From the NCBI GenBank assembly GCA_946479805.1, contig CAMLHP010000033.1, forward strand, positions 1 to 17,397: 17,397 nt of DNA. Direction: 5' to 3'. Positions 1-9,654 of this stretch are shown here, piece by piece; the first letter of the stretch is position 1; each line of letters starts with the position of its first letter. This stretch comes from an uncultured Gemmatimonadota bacterium. GTDB lineage: Bacteria; Gemmatimonadota; Gemmatimonadetes; Gemmatimonadales; GWC2-71-9. Both the position numbers and the translations under genes were made by a program. The notes under the pieces are model-generated. The model did no database searches, was not told the origin of the DNA, and saw only the letters and a list, made by a program, of their open reading frames with translations.

Positions 1-2165
<2,165 letters not shown>

Positions 2166-2194
2166 CTTCGGTACCCCTCGAACAAGCCAATGCC

Positions 2195-2776
2195 ATGACC
2201 ACTGCTTCCCTGCTTCCTTCCCATCACTGTGTCGGCCTGGGCCGCCGCGCCCTGCACCAGCTGCGCACCAGCCTCGAGCGTGATACCGGCGTCCAGGCGG
2301 CGACGTACCTGCAGGAAGCGGGCTTCGCTGGTGGCGAGGAGTTGTTCGGGGTCTATTCCGAGTGGCTCAACAAGAACTACGGAGTCGAGCGACCCGCGGA
2401 CCTCGAGGCCGAGCGGCTGGGCGACGTGCTGTCGCGGTTCTTCGCCGAGACCGGCTGGGGAAACGTGACCGTGACGGCCGTGGGCGACGCGACGCTGGCC
2501 ATCGACTCAACCGACTGGGCTGAAGCCACTGACCTGGGAGACTCGTCATATCCTTCGTGTCACCTGTCCTGCGGGCTGCTGGCGGACTTCCTGGGGCGGA
2601 TGGCGGGCCAGACGGTGGCGGTGATGGAAGTGGAATGCCGCTCACGCAGCGACAGCCGGTGCCGCTTCATGGCGGGGGCACCCGAGACGCTGGGGACGCT
2701 GTACGACAGGATGGCGCAGGGGATGAGCTACCGCGAGGCCCTGGGCCTCCAGGGTCAGGCCATCCACTCGTTGTAG
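2195..2776 (+). CDS. Stand-alone V4R-domain protein (putative small-molecule or metal sensor)
   Basis: A 193-residue soluble protein with no signal peptide. Seen: the C-terminal two thirds match the V4R (4-vinyl reductase) fold. The segment around Ser121-Gly160 carries Cys122, Cys126, a Gly-rich helix, then Glu-x-x-Cys148 and Cys156-x-Phe, the usual Cys-x(n)-Cys-x-Phe ending of the family. Known: V4R domains occur in the BchJ 4-vinyl protochlorophyllide reductase-associated protein and as ligand-sensing modules in regulators; many bind small molecules or metals. Inferred: with no output domain attached and no chlorophyll genes nearby, a binding or adaptor role is more likely than pigment synthesis. 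ATG 2195 has no clear Shine-Dalgarno. The gene lies 29 bp after ligA and may be read from it. Its 3' end overlaps the convergent phosphoribosyltransferase gene by 22 bp. Confidence 0.8.
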   Translation: MTTASLLPSHHCVGLGRRALHQLRTSLERDTGVQAATYLQEAGFAGGEELFGVYSEWLNKNYGVERPADLEAERLGDVLSRFFAETGWGNVTVTAVGDATLAIDSTDWAEATDLGDSSYPSCHLSCGLLADFLGRMAGQTVAVMEVECRSRSDSRCRFMAGAPETLGTLYDRMAQGMSYREALGLQGQAIHSL

Positions 2777-3261
2777 GCGGGCCGGCGAACCAGCTCGCCA
2801 TTCACGATCACCTCCCGGTCCCACGGGAGGACTATCAGCTTCTCCGTTTCGAAGGCGTGGAAATCCGGCTGGAACGCACCGGTCCGGAAGGAAACGGCCG
2901 TGCGCACCTCGGCCGGTTGCAGCGCGCGGACCTCGCTCAGTGCAAGCCGAAGCGTGCTCCCCGTGTCACAGGTTTCGTCCACTATCAGTACCCGCCGCCC
3001 CCGGATGGTCGCGGGGGGGCCGGCCACCAGGACAGGATCCGAGTCCACTTCGGTGCGTGTCACCACCATCGACGCGAACTCGACCTGCATGATCGACGCG
3101 ACCACCACGCCGGGGATCACGCCCGCCTTCGCCACACCCAGCACGACCTCGGGCTGGTAGGAGTGCGACACCTTGAGCGCGAGGGCGCGGCATAGCTCAC
3201 CGAAGAAGGTCCAGTCAATTTCCAGCACACCGCGAGCGCCGCCCGATGAGAGTCCGGTCAT
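2755..3261 (-). CDS. Purine-type phosphoribosyltransferase (PRTase fold)
   Basis: A 168-residue type I phosphoribosyltransferase, expected to join PRPP to a purine-like base in nucleotide salvage in the cytoplasm. Seen: the PRPP loop VLIVDETCDTGST at residues 91-103, with the two acidic residues Asp95-Glu96; an early Gly-x-Ala-Lys-Ala-Gly segment (42-47) matching the PPi loop; and a C-terminal Trp-Asp (148-149 region), as in xanthine/hypoxanthine-type enzymes. Known: this short group is related to Gpt/Hpt. The base specificity cannot be read from the sequence. ATG 3261 is preceded by only CAGGC, without a real ribosome binding site. A TACACT hexamer sits five bases upstream, so the mRNA may be leaderless. 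A GTG at 3228 is a less likely start. The gene is single and convergent with the V4R gene. Confidence 0.85.
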   Translation of the reverse strand: MTGLSSGGARGVLEIDWTFFGELCRALALKVSHSYQPEVVLGVAKAGVIPGVVVASIMQVEFASMVVTRTEVDSDPVLVAGPPATIRGRRVLIVDETCDTGSTLRLALSEVRALQPAEVRTAVSFRTGAFQPDFHAFETEKLIVLPWDREVIVNGELVRRPAYNEWMA

Positions 3262-3266
3262 GCCTG

Positions 3267-3295
3267 AGTGTACGGCGCCCCGCCACCGCCAGCAA
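3267..3295 (-). promoter_or_regulatory. Candidate promoter of the phosphoribosyltransferase gene, leaderless geometry
   Basis: On the minus strand TTGCTG (3295-3290) and TACACT (3272-3267) are 17 bp apart. The -10-like hexamer ends five bases before the ATG at 3261, so transcription would start at or within the start codon. This fits the missing Shine-Dalgarno. The hexamers match the sigma-70 consensus only partly. Confidence 0.35.
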
Positions 3296-3312
3296 GCACG
3301 ACTTCCAGTGCG

Positions 3313-3341
3313 TTGCGGCTGTACAGGGCGCGGGGTATCTT
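3313..3341 (+). promoter_or_regulatory. Candidate promoter of the TPR-lipoprotein-acyl-CoA synthetase operon
   Basis: TTGCGG (3313-3318) and TATCTT (3336-3341) are spaced by 17 bp in the 142-bp divergent space upstream of the TPR gene. The match to sigma-70 is 3/6 and 4/6. It is the best-spaced pair I see there, but such weak pairs arise by chance. Confidence 0.25.
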
Positions 3342-3403
3342 CACCCGGAATGCCCTATGTATTGTGCTGACATGACCTTCCGCGCGGAGTGCCCGCTTCC
3401 CGC

Positions 3404-3847
3404 ATGAGCATCTGGCAACGATTGCTGGGCCGGGATTCGGCCGACGGACTGACGCCGCAGCGGCTGGATTACCTCAATGAGGGCCTGGCTCTCGAACGCC
3501 AGGGCGACTACGACGCCGCGCTGACGTCCTACCGTCTCGCATATCGTGACAACCCCGCGGACCCCCGCATTCTGCTCAACATGGCCATCGTCTTTACCAA
3601 GACGAACCAGCCCGACGAAGCGGTCAAGCACTACCGTCGCGCACTTGAGATGGATGATTCGCTCAGTGGGGCGCATTACGGGCTTGCCTTCCTGCTGCTG
3701 AAGCGGGGAGATCCCGATGATGCGCGGCACCACCTGCGTGAATTCCTCGCGCGTCCGCCGCGCGGCACCGACGCGGAGCGCTGGATCCGCCACGCAGAGG
3801 CCGCCCTGCGCGAGCTCGACGGCCGGGCGTCGCCGGAGGCGACGTGA
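3404..3847 (+). CDS. TPR-repeat protein
   Basis: A soluble protein of 147 residues made mostly of three tetratricopeptide repeats. Seen: repeat 1 with GLALERQGDYDAAL, repeat 2 with MAIVFTKTNQPDEAV followed by Tyr-Arg-Arg-Ala, repeat 3 with YGLAFLLLKRGDPDDA; then a short charged tail. The spacing of Gly/Ala, Tyr and Pro positions is that of TPR helical hairpins. Known: TPRs mediate protein-protein contacts; no catalytic residues are visible. No signal peptide is present. ATG 3404 was chosen because it begins just before the first helix; a GTG at 3389 would add five residues, and neither has a well-spaced Shine-Dalgarno. The stop overlaps the GTG start of the lipoprotein gene by four bases (GTGA), so the two are translationally coupled. 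The binding partner is unknown. Confidence 0.8.
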   Translation: MSIWQRLLGRDSADGLTPQRLDYLNEGLALERQGDYDAALTSYRLAYRDNPADPRILLNMAIVFTKTNQPDEAVKHYRRALEMDDSLSGAHYGLAFLLLKRGDPDDARHHLREFLARPPRGTDAERWIRHAEAALRELDGRASPEAT

Positions 3848-4563
3848 GGAAGGCCGCCATCCCTGCCGGCCTGTCGCTGCTGGCGCTCGTCGCGTGCAGT
3901 GACATCGCGGGCACCGACAGCGGCGTGGTTGTGCTCGAGATAATCCGGCCCGATCCCGCTGCGGTCGAAGTGGGTGAGACCCTCCAGCTGCATTCGAGGG
4001 CGCTCGACGCCAGTGGCGAGGTCGTCCCCAATGCGGTGATCACGTGGACCACGGGCGACACCACCATTGCGCTCGACGGTGCTGCGGGTCTCGTGACCGG
4101 TGCATTCGCCGGGCCTGCCCGGGTGCAGGCCTCCGAAGGCACACTCCGGTCGCAGCCGGTGACGATCGCGGTCCTGGCGCGCGCCGACAGCCTGGCGGTC
4201 AATCCCGACACGCTGGTGGTGCTTCCGACCGAAACCGTGTCACCACCGCTGGTGGCCAACGTGCTCACCCGGAGTGACACGGCGGCATCGGGCTTCATCG
4301 GCGCCGAAGATCACACCCTCATAGCCACCATAGTGCAGCCAGTCTTTGGGGATCCCGACCTGAGGACGGTCCAGTTCACCGGCGGCGTGCTGGCCGACAC
4401 ATCTTCCACCGATGTGGCGGGCGCCCCCGCGCCCGCCTTTACGCTCTCGCGCATCGAGGGGAAGACGGCGCCCGACACCGTGCTGGTTGAGTTCACGATA
4501 ACGAGGCCCAGCGGAACCGCGGTGCCGGGCTCCGGCAACCGCATCGTGGTGGTCTTCCAGTAG
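3844..4563 (+). CDS. Lipoprotein with an Ig-like (BIG2-type) domain
   Basis: A 239-residue secreted lipoprotein. Seen: a short type II signal peptide (Arg2-Lys3, a hydrophobic run, lipobox LVAC with Cys18), followed by Ser19, which by the E. coli rule favours the outer membrane. Residues about 27-111 form a bacterial Ig-like domain, with the pattern 'VEVGETLQLHSRALDASGE', then 'ITWTTGD' and 'GLVTGAFAGPARVQA'. Residues 112-239 are beta-rich, low in charge and not recognised. The GTG start is supported by GGAGG at 3835-3839 and by the GTGA overlap with the TPR gene. Known: BIG2-like lipoproteins are common surface proteins of Gemmatimonadota and Bacteroidota, usually of unknown role. Located between a TPR gene and an acyl-CoA synthetase gene, but no functional link is evident. 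Confidence 0.8.
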   Translation: MRKAAIPAGLSLLALVACSDIAGTDSGVVVLEIIRPDPAAVEVGETLQLHSRALDASGEVVPNAVITWTTGDTTIALDGAAGLVTGAFAGPARVQASEGTLRSQPVTIAVLARADSLAVNPDTLVVLPTETVSPPLVANVLTRSDTAASGFIGAEDHTLIATIVQPVFGDPDLRTVQFTGGVLADTSSTDVAGAPAPAFTLSRIEGKTAPDTVLVEFTITRPSGTAVPGSGNRIVVVFQ

Positions 4564-4566
4564 CGC

Positions 4567-6372
4567 ATGACTACCGATCCCACCACGCTGACCCAGCTGT
4601 TCTTTGGAGTCGTCGACCGCTGGCGTGAGCGTCCCGTGGTCATGCGAGCCAAGCGCCAGGGCCGCTGGGAGCCGATCAGCTATGCCGACCTTCTCGCGCG
4701 GGTCGAGGCCACCAGCCTTGCACTCCTGTCGATGGGAGTAAGGGAGGGAGACAGGGTCGGCATCCTGTCGGAGAACCGGCCCGAGTGGGCGATCGCCGAT
4801 TTCGCGTGCCTGGCTGCGCGATGCGCCGACGTGCCGGTGTATCCCACGCTGCCGGCCGGCCAGATCACCCACATCCTGCGCGACTCGGGAGCGGTGGCGC
4901 TCTTTGTCTCGACCCGCCAGCAGCTAGCCAAGATAACCGAGATACGGGACCAGCTCCCCGCGCTTCGTCACATCATCGCGTTCGACGACGATGCCGCGGG
5001 ATCGGGCGTGCTCCCCTTCAGGGACTTCCAGTCTCGTCCCGCCGCCAGCGCAACCGAGGCCGCTTCCTGGCGGGAGCGCGCGCTGGCCGCCACGCCTGAC
5101 GATGTGGCAACCCTCATATACACCTCGGGAACGACTGGGGACCCCAAGGGTGTGATGCTCACCCACGGGAACATCGCTTCCAACGTTGTGGGCGGGCTCA
5201 AGCGGCTGCCGCTCCGGGAGGGAGACGAATGCCTCTCGTTCCTTCCGCTGTCGCACATCTTCGAAAGGATGGCGGGGCACTACACGGTGTTCCACGCGGG
5301 CACCATCATCAACTACGCCACCAGCTTCGACAGCGTGGCCGCCGAGCTGCTGGAGGTGCGGCCGACCCTGGTGCTGTCGGTGCCCCGGCTGTTCGAGAAG
5401 ATCTACACGAAGGTGGTCGAAACCGCTGCGAAATCGCCCGTCCGGTTCGCGATCTTCCAGTGGGCCAGGCGCACGGGCGAGGCCTGGGCGGACATGTCAC
5501 TGGAAGGCAGGCAGATCCCCGGCTGGGTTCGGCTCAGGCACGCCATTGCCGACAAGCTGGTGTTCAGCAAGCTGCGCGCCCGGGTCGGCGGCCGGCTCCG
5601 CTTCTTCGTTTCAGGCGGCGCTCCGCTCAATCCTTCGATCGCGCGGTTCTTCTTCGCAGCGGGCATGCCGGTGCTGGAAGGCTACGGCCTGACCGAGACC
5701 TCGCCCGTGATCGCGGTGAACGGCCCGGGCGAAACCCGACTGGGCACGGTGGGCCGGCCGATCGAGCACGTCGAGGTGGTGATTGCCGAGGACGGCGAGA
5801 TCCTGACCCGGGGGCCGCACGTGATGAAGGGCTACTTCCAGCGGCCGGAAGAGACCGCCGAGATCATCGATGCCGACGGCTGGCTCCATACCGGAGACAT
5901 CGGCGAGCTGGACAGGGATGGCTTCCTGCGGATCACCGACCGCAAGAAGGACCTCATCGTCACCGCCGGCGGAAAGAACATCGCACCCCAGCCGATCGAG
6001 AACCTTGCGCGGACCAGCAAGTTTGTCAGCAGCGCGGTGATGATCGGTGACAAGCGGCGTTTCCCGGCGATGCTCATCGTTCCGAACGAGGAGAACCTCA
6101 GGGCCTGGGCGGCGCACAAGCAGCTGGGCGAGTCAGACTACGCCGCACTGCTGAAGCGGCCCGAAGTCTACGCCAAGATCGAGCGGGAACTGGCCAGGGT
6201 GTTCCACAAGTTGGCCCACTACGAGGTGCCGAAGAAGTACATCCTCCTCGACCAGGACTTCAGCATCGGCTCGGGCGAGCTCACTCCCAAGATGAGCGTG
6301 AAGCGGAAGGCGGTCGAGGCCGCGAACCGCGACGCCATCGAGGCGCTTTACGCCGAGGGCGCCGCCGGGTAG
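4567..6372 (+). CDS. Long-chain acyl-CoA synthetase (AMP-forming, FadD15-like)
   Basis: Activates long-chain fatty acids to acyl-CoA using ATP, through an acyl-adenylate, at the inner face of the membrane. Seen, 601 residues: the P-loop-like motif TSGTTGDPKG at 186-195; YGLTE at 373-377 (A5-type motif); WLHTGD at 439-444; DRKKD at 458-462, the hinge; and a C-terminal subdomain with LTPKMSVKR holding the probable catalytic Lys. The insertion around residues 225-330 and the total length fit the bacterial/plant long-chain (LACS) clade rather than short FadD. It starts three bases after the lipoprotein stop, so it is the last gene of the TPR-lipoprotein operon. No strong Shine-Dalgarno is seen. 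Chain-length preference cannot be read. The 3' end overlaps the convergent zinc-protein gene by 25 bp. Confidence 0.93.
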   Translation: MTTDPTTLTQLFFGVVDRWRERPVVMRAKRQGRWEPISYADLLARVEATSLALLSMGVREGDRVGILSENRPEWAIADFACLAARCADVPVYPTLPAGQITHILRDSGAVALFVSTRQQLAKITEIRDQLPALRHIIAFDDDAAGSGVLPFRDFQSRPAASATEAASWRERALAATPDDVATLIYTSGTTGDPKGVMLTHGNIASNVVGGLKRLPLREGDECLSFLPLSHIFERMAGHYTVFHAGTIINYATSFDSVAAELLEVRPTLVLSVPRLFEKIYTKVVETAAKSPVRFAIFQWARRTGEAWADMSLEGRQIPGWVRLRHAIADKLVFSKLRARVGGRLRFFVSGGAPLNPSIARFFFAAGMPVLEGYGLTETSPVIAVNGPGETRLGTVGRPIEHVEVVIAEDGEILTRGPHVMKGYFQRPEETAEIIDADGWLHTGDIGELDRDGFLRITDRKKDLIVTAGGKNIAPQPIENLARTSKFVSSAVMIGDKRRFPAMLIVPNEENLRAWAAHKQLGESDYAALLKRPEVYAKIERELARVFHKLAHYEVPKKYILLDQDFSIGSGELTPKMSVKRKAVEAANRDAIEALYAEGAAG

Positions 6373-6989
6373 CTGCCCCTGGCTCGCACGCCCACCCAGC
6401 AGCCCGCGGCACTTGCGGCAATTTCCAGCTCCGGCTGCTGCGGCTCGGGCCCCTGTCCGACCACGCGGTTGCCCGGCAGCACCGTCCGCGCTGCGGCGGC
6501 AACCCACGACTGATCGCCCGCGAAGCCGGGTCCCAGCGCCACGCCCCGCACGGATGCGGTCTTGAGCGGAAGCGTGGGCGCCCTGAGCGAGCTGACGAAT
6601 GGCAGTGAGCTGGTGTCGGTGTCCGAGTTCACCAGCACCAGTGCCACCCCGGAAAGTTCCTCCACCAGCTCCCCAGCCAGCATTCCGAACGAACCGACCA
6701 GCGCCACATAACCGCCGGGGCTTCCCAGCCCCAGCAGCGCCACCAGTGAGGCGGCATCGAGCGGCGGTTCATTCCCTGAGGCGGGCGCGGCGCGCCCGGC
6801 TGGGCGCGCGAGACCGGAAGCTCCAAACCGCGCCACGCCATTCTCTATGGGGAAGCTCCGGTTGCACACCGGGCACCCAAGCACTCCTTCCAGAACCTGG
6901 CGCCCGTCCATCTGCGCCGGCATGAGCACGAGAAACTGCTCCGGGTGATCCGCTGGGCACCGGAGGTGATCAGTGAGCTCTATGAACAT
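6348..6989 (-). CDS. Trm112-like zinc module fused to a degenerate methyltransferase-like domain
   Basis: A 213-residue protein, function unknown. Seen: residues 1-60 resemble Trm112/UPF0434: 'LRCPAD' (Cys11), 'GCPVC' (Cys39, Cys42) and 'SFPIENGVARF', the usual 'YPI-x-x-GI-P' ending. The second Cys of the first pair is Asp14, so the site is three Cys plus Asp14 or His15. Residues about 80-200 look like a shortened class I methyltransferase: 'GGYVALVGSFG' in the place of the SAM Gly-rich motif, 'LPLKTASVRGVAL' like the motif LPF-x-x-x-SFD-x-V, then 'ARTVLPGNRVV' like 'RVLRPGG'. The key acidic residue of motif I and the Gly-x-Gly are missing, so SAM binding is doubtful. It begins four bases after the M23 gene stop, as the last gene of the operon. 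The methyltransferase reading is an inference from pattern. Confidence 0.7.
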   Translation of the reverse strand: MFIELTDHLRCPADHPEQFLVLMPAQMDGRQVLEGVLGCPVCNRSFPIENGVARFGASGLARPAGRAAPASGNEPPLDAASLVALLGLGSPGGYVALVGSFGMLAGELVEELSGVALVLVNSDTDTSSLPFVSSLRAPTLPLKTASVRGVALGPGFAGDQSWVAAAARTVLPGNRVVGQGPEPQQPELEIAASAAGCWVGVRARGSYPAAPSA

Positions 6990-6993
6990 CCCG

Positions 6994-8613
6994 TCAGCGA
7001 AACTCCACCCAGGTCAGCCTGCCGGGCTCGACCGTCACTCGCCGCCACACTTTCCGGCCGTCGACTTCGGTGCCGAGCACGTACTCGCCCGAAGGAATCC
7101 CGCCGATGGCAAAGTCCTCCTGGTACAGCGGATGCGCGCGCGCCCGGTCGCGATAGGTCTCCACGTAGGAGAGCGGAGTTTCGCGCGGGCGGGGAACGAC
7201 GAGTCCACGAATGCGGGCGCCGGGCACCGGGCTGCCAGTGCTGTCGCGCACCTGTCCCGCGACGATGCCCGTGCCCGTTGGCGGCGCGATCCAGAGCTCG
7301 GGGTTGGTGCTATACGGCGGGTAACGCTGGAGCGAGTCGACCACCAGCCGCACCGAGTCCACTGGCGAGGCGTGGACCTCGAGGTGAAGGTGGTCGTTGG
7401 TGGCGCGCCCGGTGTGCCCCACCCGCGCGATCGTGTCACCCCGCGCCACCCGCTGGCCCTGCTTTGCCAGCAGCTCGCTGTTGTGGTAGTACACCGAGTA
7501 GATGAAGCGTTCACCCTCCGGAGTGGCCAGGGTTCTGTCGTGGCGGATGGCCACGGTCAGCGCTCCCCGCTCCGCGGGGCCGGCGTACACCACCACCCCA
7601 TCGCCGATGGCAAGCACCGGCGTTCCGTCCGGATTGTTGAACTCCACTCCCTGGTGCTGCTGGAAGTTGCCGCCCATGGTGGAGCCGTAGCGGTAAGTCT
7701 GGTCGATGAATTCGTTGTCGTCGGGAGATATGGGCCGGCCAAACCACTGGGTCCGCGGCTGGGCGGGTGTGGAAGCGCGGGGCGCACTCCGGGCCGACCG
7801 CGGGGCGCAGGAGAAAGTGTTGCCGGCCGGATGGAGCCCGCAGCGGCTGCGGGTCCAGCTGCGGCGATGCAGGAAGACCAGTGTCGGGTCGAGCGGGAGG
7901 CTGACACTCGCCCGGCTCACGGTCCATCGGCCGCCCCGGGGCTCGAGCTGGAATCCTCCGTCCAGCGTCGTGAACACGACGCGGCCGCGGCTCGCGGCCC
8001 CCATGCCAAGCACATACTCATTGGAGAGCAGCACGAGTGCCGTGTCCGCCGGGCCGCGCGCGGGGGGACCGGTGCTGTCCACAATGGCGGTCCAGCTTTC
8101 GCCGTCGTCGGTTGTGACCAGCAGGCCGTCAGCGGTAGCGACGACAGTCGTGTCACCCAGCGTCACGATCCCCTCGGGCGCCACGTACTGCCATTCGGGG
8201 CCAAGTTCATCGAAGGTCCAGTTGCGCCAGCTGTGGCCACCGTCGGTCGAGACGCCCCAGCCGTTGCCCACCGTTCCGTACCACACCTGCCCCCCGGGCC
8301 CGAACCCGAACGCATGGACGAAGTCCCACGCGATGGATCCCGGCGCGGTGTCGGAGACAATGTGCTGCCACTCAGCAGCTCCCGCCGGCAGGTGGTAGAT
8401 CCCGTCACCGTAAGTCCCGATCCATACGCCGCCGGCCCGGTCCTGCCGCGCCGCCAGAACGTGCACGCCCCAGCCGGACGAGTCGGGAAGCGGAGGCAGC
8501 GTGGCGGAACGGCCAGCCTGGGCCGGGACAGGCGTCGCGGACAGGGCCGCCATCAGCGACGCTGCCGCGAAGACAAGCGCACTGCGGGCAGCGATCATCG
8601 CCGAGTGCGTCAC
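6994..8613 (-). CDS. Secreted M23 metallopeptidase with N-terminal Asp-box propeller and C-terminal beta domain
   Basis: A 539-residue exported protein, probably cleaving peptidoglycan peptides in the envelope. Seen: signal peptide about 1-32 ending in AQA; residues about 45-235 with [12 protein letters not shown] and two Asp-box repeats (STDGGHSW 122-129, TTDDGESW 167-174), which indicate a beta-propeller; an M23/LytM domain about 300-415 with His320-x-x-x-Glu324, His377 and HLH 408-410; then a domain about 448-539 like the carboxypeptidase-regulatory fold ([16 protein letters not shown]). The first zinc motif is HxxxE where LytM has HxxxD. Cys258 and Cys269 could form a disulphide. Start GTG 8613 overlaps the folE stop (GTGA); ATG 8598 would give an equally good signal peptide. 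Known: M23 enzymes are endopeptidases or inactive activators. Here the ligands are all present, with one conservative change. Confidence 0.85.
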   Translation of the reverse strand: MTHSAMIAARSALVFAAASLMAALSATPVPAQAGRSATLPPLPDSSGWGVHVLAARQDRAGGVWIGTYGDGIYHLPAGAAEWQHIVSDTAPGSIAWDFVHAFGFGPGGQVWYGTVGNGWGVSTDGGHSWRNWTFDELGPEWQYVAPEGIVTLGDTTVVATADGLLVTTDDGESWTAIVDSTGPPARGPADTALVLLSNEYVLGMGAASRGRVVFTTLDGGFQLEPRGGRWTVSRASVSLPLDPTLVFLHRRSWTRSRCGLHPAGNTFSCAPRSARSAPRASTPAQPRTQWFGRPISPDDNEFIDQTYRYGSTMGGNFQQHQGVEFNNPDGTPVLAIGDGVVVYAGPAERGALTVAIRHDRTLATPEGERFIYSVYYHNSELLAKQGQRVARGDTIARVGHTGRATNDHLHLEVHASPVDSVRLVVDSLQRYPPYSTNPELWIAPPTGTGIVAGQVRDSTGSPVPGARIRGLVVPRPRETPLSYVETYRDRARAHPLYQEDFAIGGIPSGEYVLGTEVDGRKVWRRVTVEPGRLTWVEFR

Positions 8614-9194
8614 CGGTTGCGGTCGCTGTTGTGGGCCAGCCGCAGGAACTCATCGCGGGTCTTGGGATCGTCACGGAAGGCGCCGACCAGCGCGCTCGTG
8701 ACCGTGCGCGAATTCTGCTTCTCGACGCCCCGCATCATCATGCAGAAGTGGGCAGCGTCGATGACCACACCGACGCCAGCTGGCCTGAGGACCTGCATCA
8801 CGGCATCGGCTATCTGGTCAGTGAGCCGCTCCTGAACTTGCAGCCGGCGGGCGAACACCTCCACGATGCGCGGCAGCTTGGAGAGCCCGACGATCCGGCC
8901 ATCCGGGATGTAGGCGACGTGGGCCCGGCCGTAGAACGGCAGCAGGTGGTGCTCGCAGAGCGAGTAGACCTCGATGTCGCGCACCATGATCATGCTCTGG
9001 TGGGCCTCCTCGAAGACCGCGTCGCCCACGGCCTCCTCCACCGTCATGGTGTAGCCACGGGTCAGCCACCGGAGCGATGCCTCCACCCGCTCGGGAGTTC
9101 GCTGCAGCCCTTCGCGGCCGGGATTTTCACCCAACGCCGCCAGGATGTGGCGCACCTCCGGCTGAAACCCGTCACCCGCCCTGGTATTCGACAT
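8610..9194 (-). CDS. folE: GTP cyclohydrolase I
   Basis: Converts GTP to 7,8-dihydroneopterin triphosphate, the first step to folate, tetrahydrobiopterin and queuosine-type 7-deazaguanines. Seen, 194 residues: '[10 protein letters not shown]' with zinc ligands Cys80 and His83, and Cys151 in '[14 protein letters not shown]', matching the C110/H113/C181 triad of the E. coli enzyme. This is the zinc-dependent type IA. N-terminal 'GLQRTPERV' is the usual opening. ATG 9194 is preceded by GAGGA at good spacing. It overlaps the end of the pterin synthase gene by 23 bp and the start of the M23 gene by four bases, so all are in one operon. Placement next to a PTPS-family gene makes a pterin or queuosine branch likely; folate use cannot be excluded. 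Confidence 0.97.
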   Translation of the reverse strand: MSNTRAGDGFQPEVRHILAALGENPGREGLQRTPERVEASLRWLTRGYTMTVEEAVGDAVFEEAHQSMIMVRDIEVYSLCEHHLLPFYGRAHVAYIPDGRIVGLSKLPRIVEVFARRLQVQERLTDQIADAVMQVLRPAGVGVVIDAAHFCMMMRGVEKQNSRTVTSALVGAFRDDPKTRDEFLRLAHNSDRNR

Positions 9195-9585
9195 AATTCC
9201 TCGGAGTCTCCCACAGCCGCACCCGGAGCGTCAATGACTCGGGCAGGGCGGCGCGCAGCTCGCGCCAGATGGCCACGGCGATGTTCTCCACCGTGGGGTT
9301 GAGTTCGGCAAACCAGTCGACCTCGACATTGAGGTTGCGATGGTCCAGCCGCCGGATGATCCGCTCATTCACCACGTCGGCCAGGTGACCCAGGTCGAGC
9401 ACGTACCCGGTTTCCTGGTCGATGGCGCCCTCAACCGTCACGTCCAGTTCGTAATTGTGGCCGTGAAAGTTGGGGTTGTTGCAGGGGCCGAACGTCGCCG
9501 CATTCCAGTCATCTGACCGCGCGGGGTTGTGGAGCCGGTGCGCGGCGTTGAAATGCGAGCGCCTGGTGGCGGCGCATACGGGCAT
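9172..9585 (-). CDS. queD: 6-pyruvoyl-/6-carboxy-tetrahydropterin synthase family (PTPS/QueD)
   Basis: Uses the FolE product, dihydroneopterin triphosphate, to make 6-carboxy-tetrahydropterin (QueD, queuosine) or 6-pyruvoyl-tetrahydropterin (PTPS, biopterin). Seen, 137 residues: zinc ligands His16 ('FNAAHRL'), His41 and His43 ('FHGHNY'); catalytic Cys35 in 'GPCNNPN'; Asp-His in 'RLDHRNLN'; and '[11 protein letters not shown]' with Glu in 'WETP' near the end. The Cys-Asn-Asn-Pro-Asn form is nearer to eukaryote-type PTPS than to E. coli QueD. Start: ATG 9585 was chosen because AGGA lies six bases upstream and residues follow the family from there; an open frame to ATG 9720 would add 45 residues crossing a hairpin and a promoter. 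First gene of the operon. The symbol queD reflects the common bacterial annotation; the product is not settled. Confidence 0.88.
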   Translation of the reverse strand: MPVCAATRRSHFNAAHRLHNPARSDDWNAATFGPCNNPNFHGHNYELDVTVEGAIDQETGYVLDLGHLADVVNERIIRRLDHRNLNVEVDWFAELNPTVENIAVAIWRELRAALPESLTLRVRLWETPRNYVEYQGG

Positions 9586-9610
9586 GCGAAGTCCTGTGGC
9601 GGTCCAGAGG

Positions 9611-9638
9611 AAGATGGCCCGCGCGGGGAGCGAGTCAA
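9611..9638 (-). promoter_or_regulatory. Candidate promoter of the pterin-folE-M23 operon
   Basis: On the minus strand TTGACT (9638-9633), a 5/6 match to the -35 consensus, is 16 bp from CATCTT (9616-9611), a 3/6 match to -10. Transcription would begin near 9604, leaving a leader of about 20 bases that carries the AGGA of the ATG at 9585. This also argues against the longer start at 9720. Confidence 0.45.
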
Positions 9639-9654
9639 GCCGGGGAATGTACGA

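Noticed and set aside
6973..8835. A 620-codon open frame on the plus strand
   Set aside because: It lies antisense to the M23 gene and the end of folE, whose motifs are unmistakable. It is rich in His, Arg, Gly and Pro without domain resemblance, as expected for shadow frames in GC-rich DNA.
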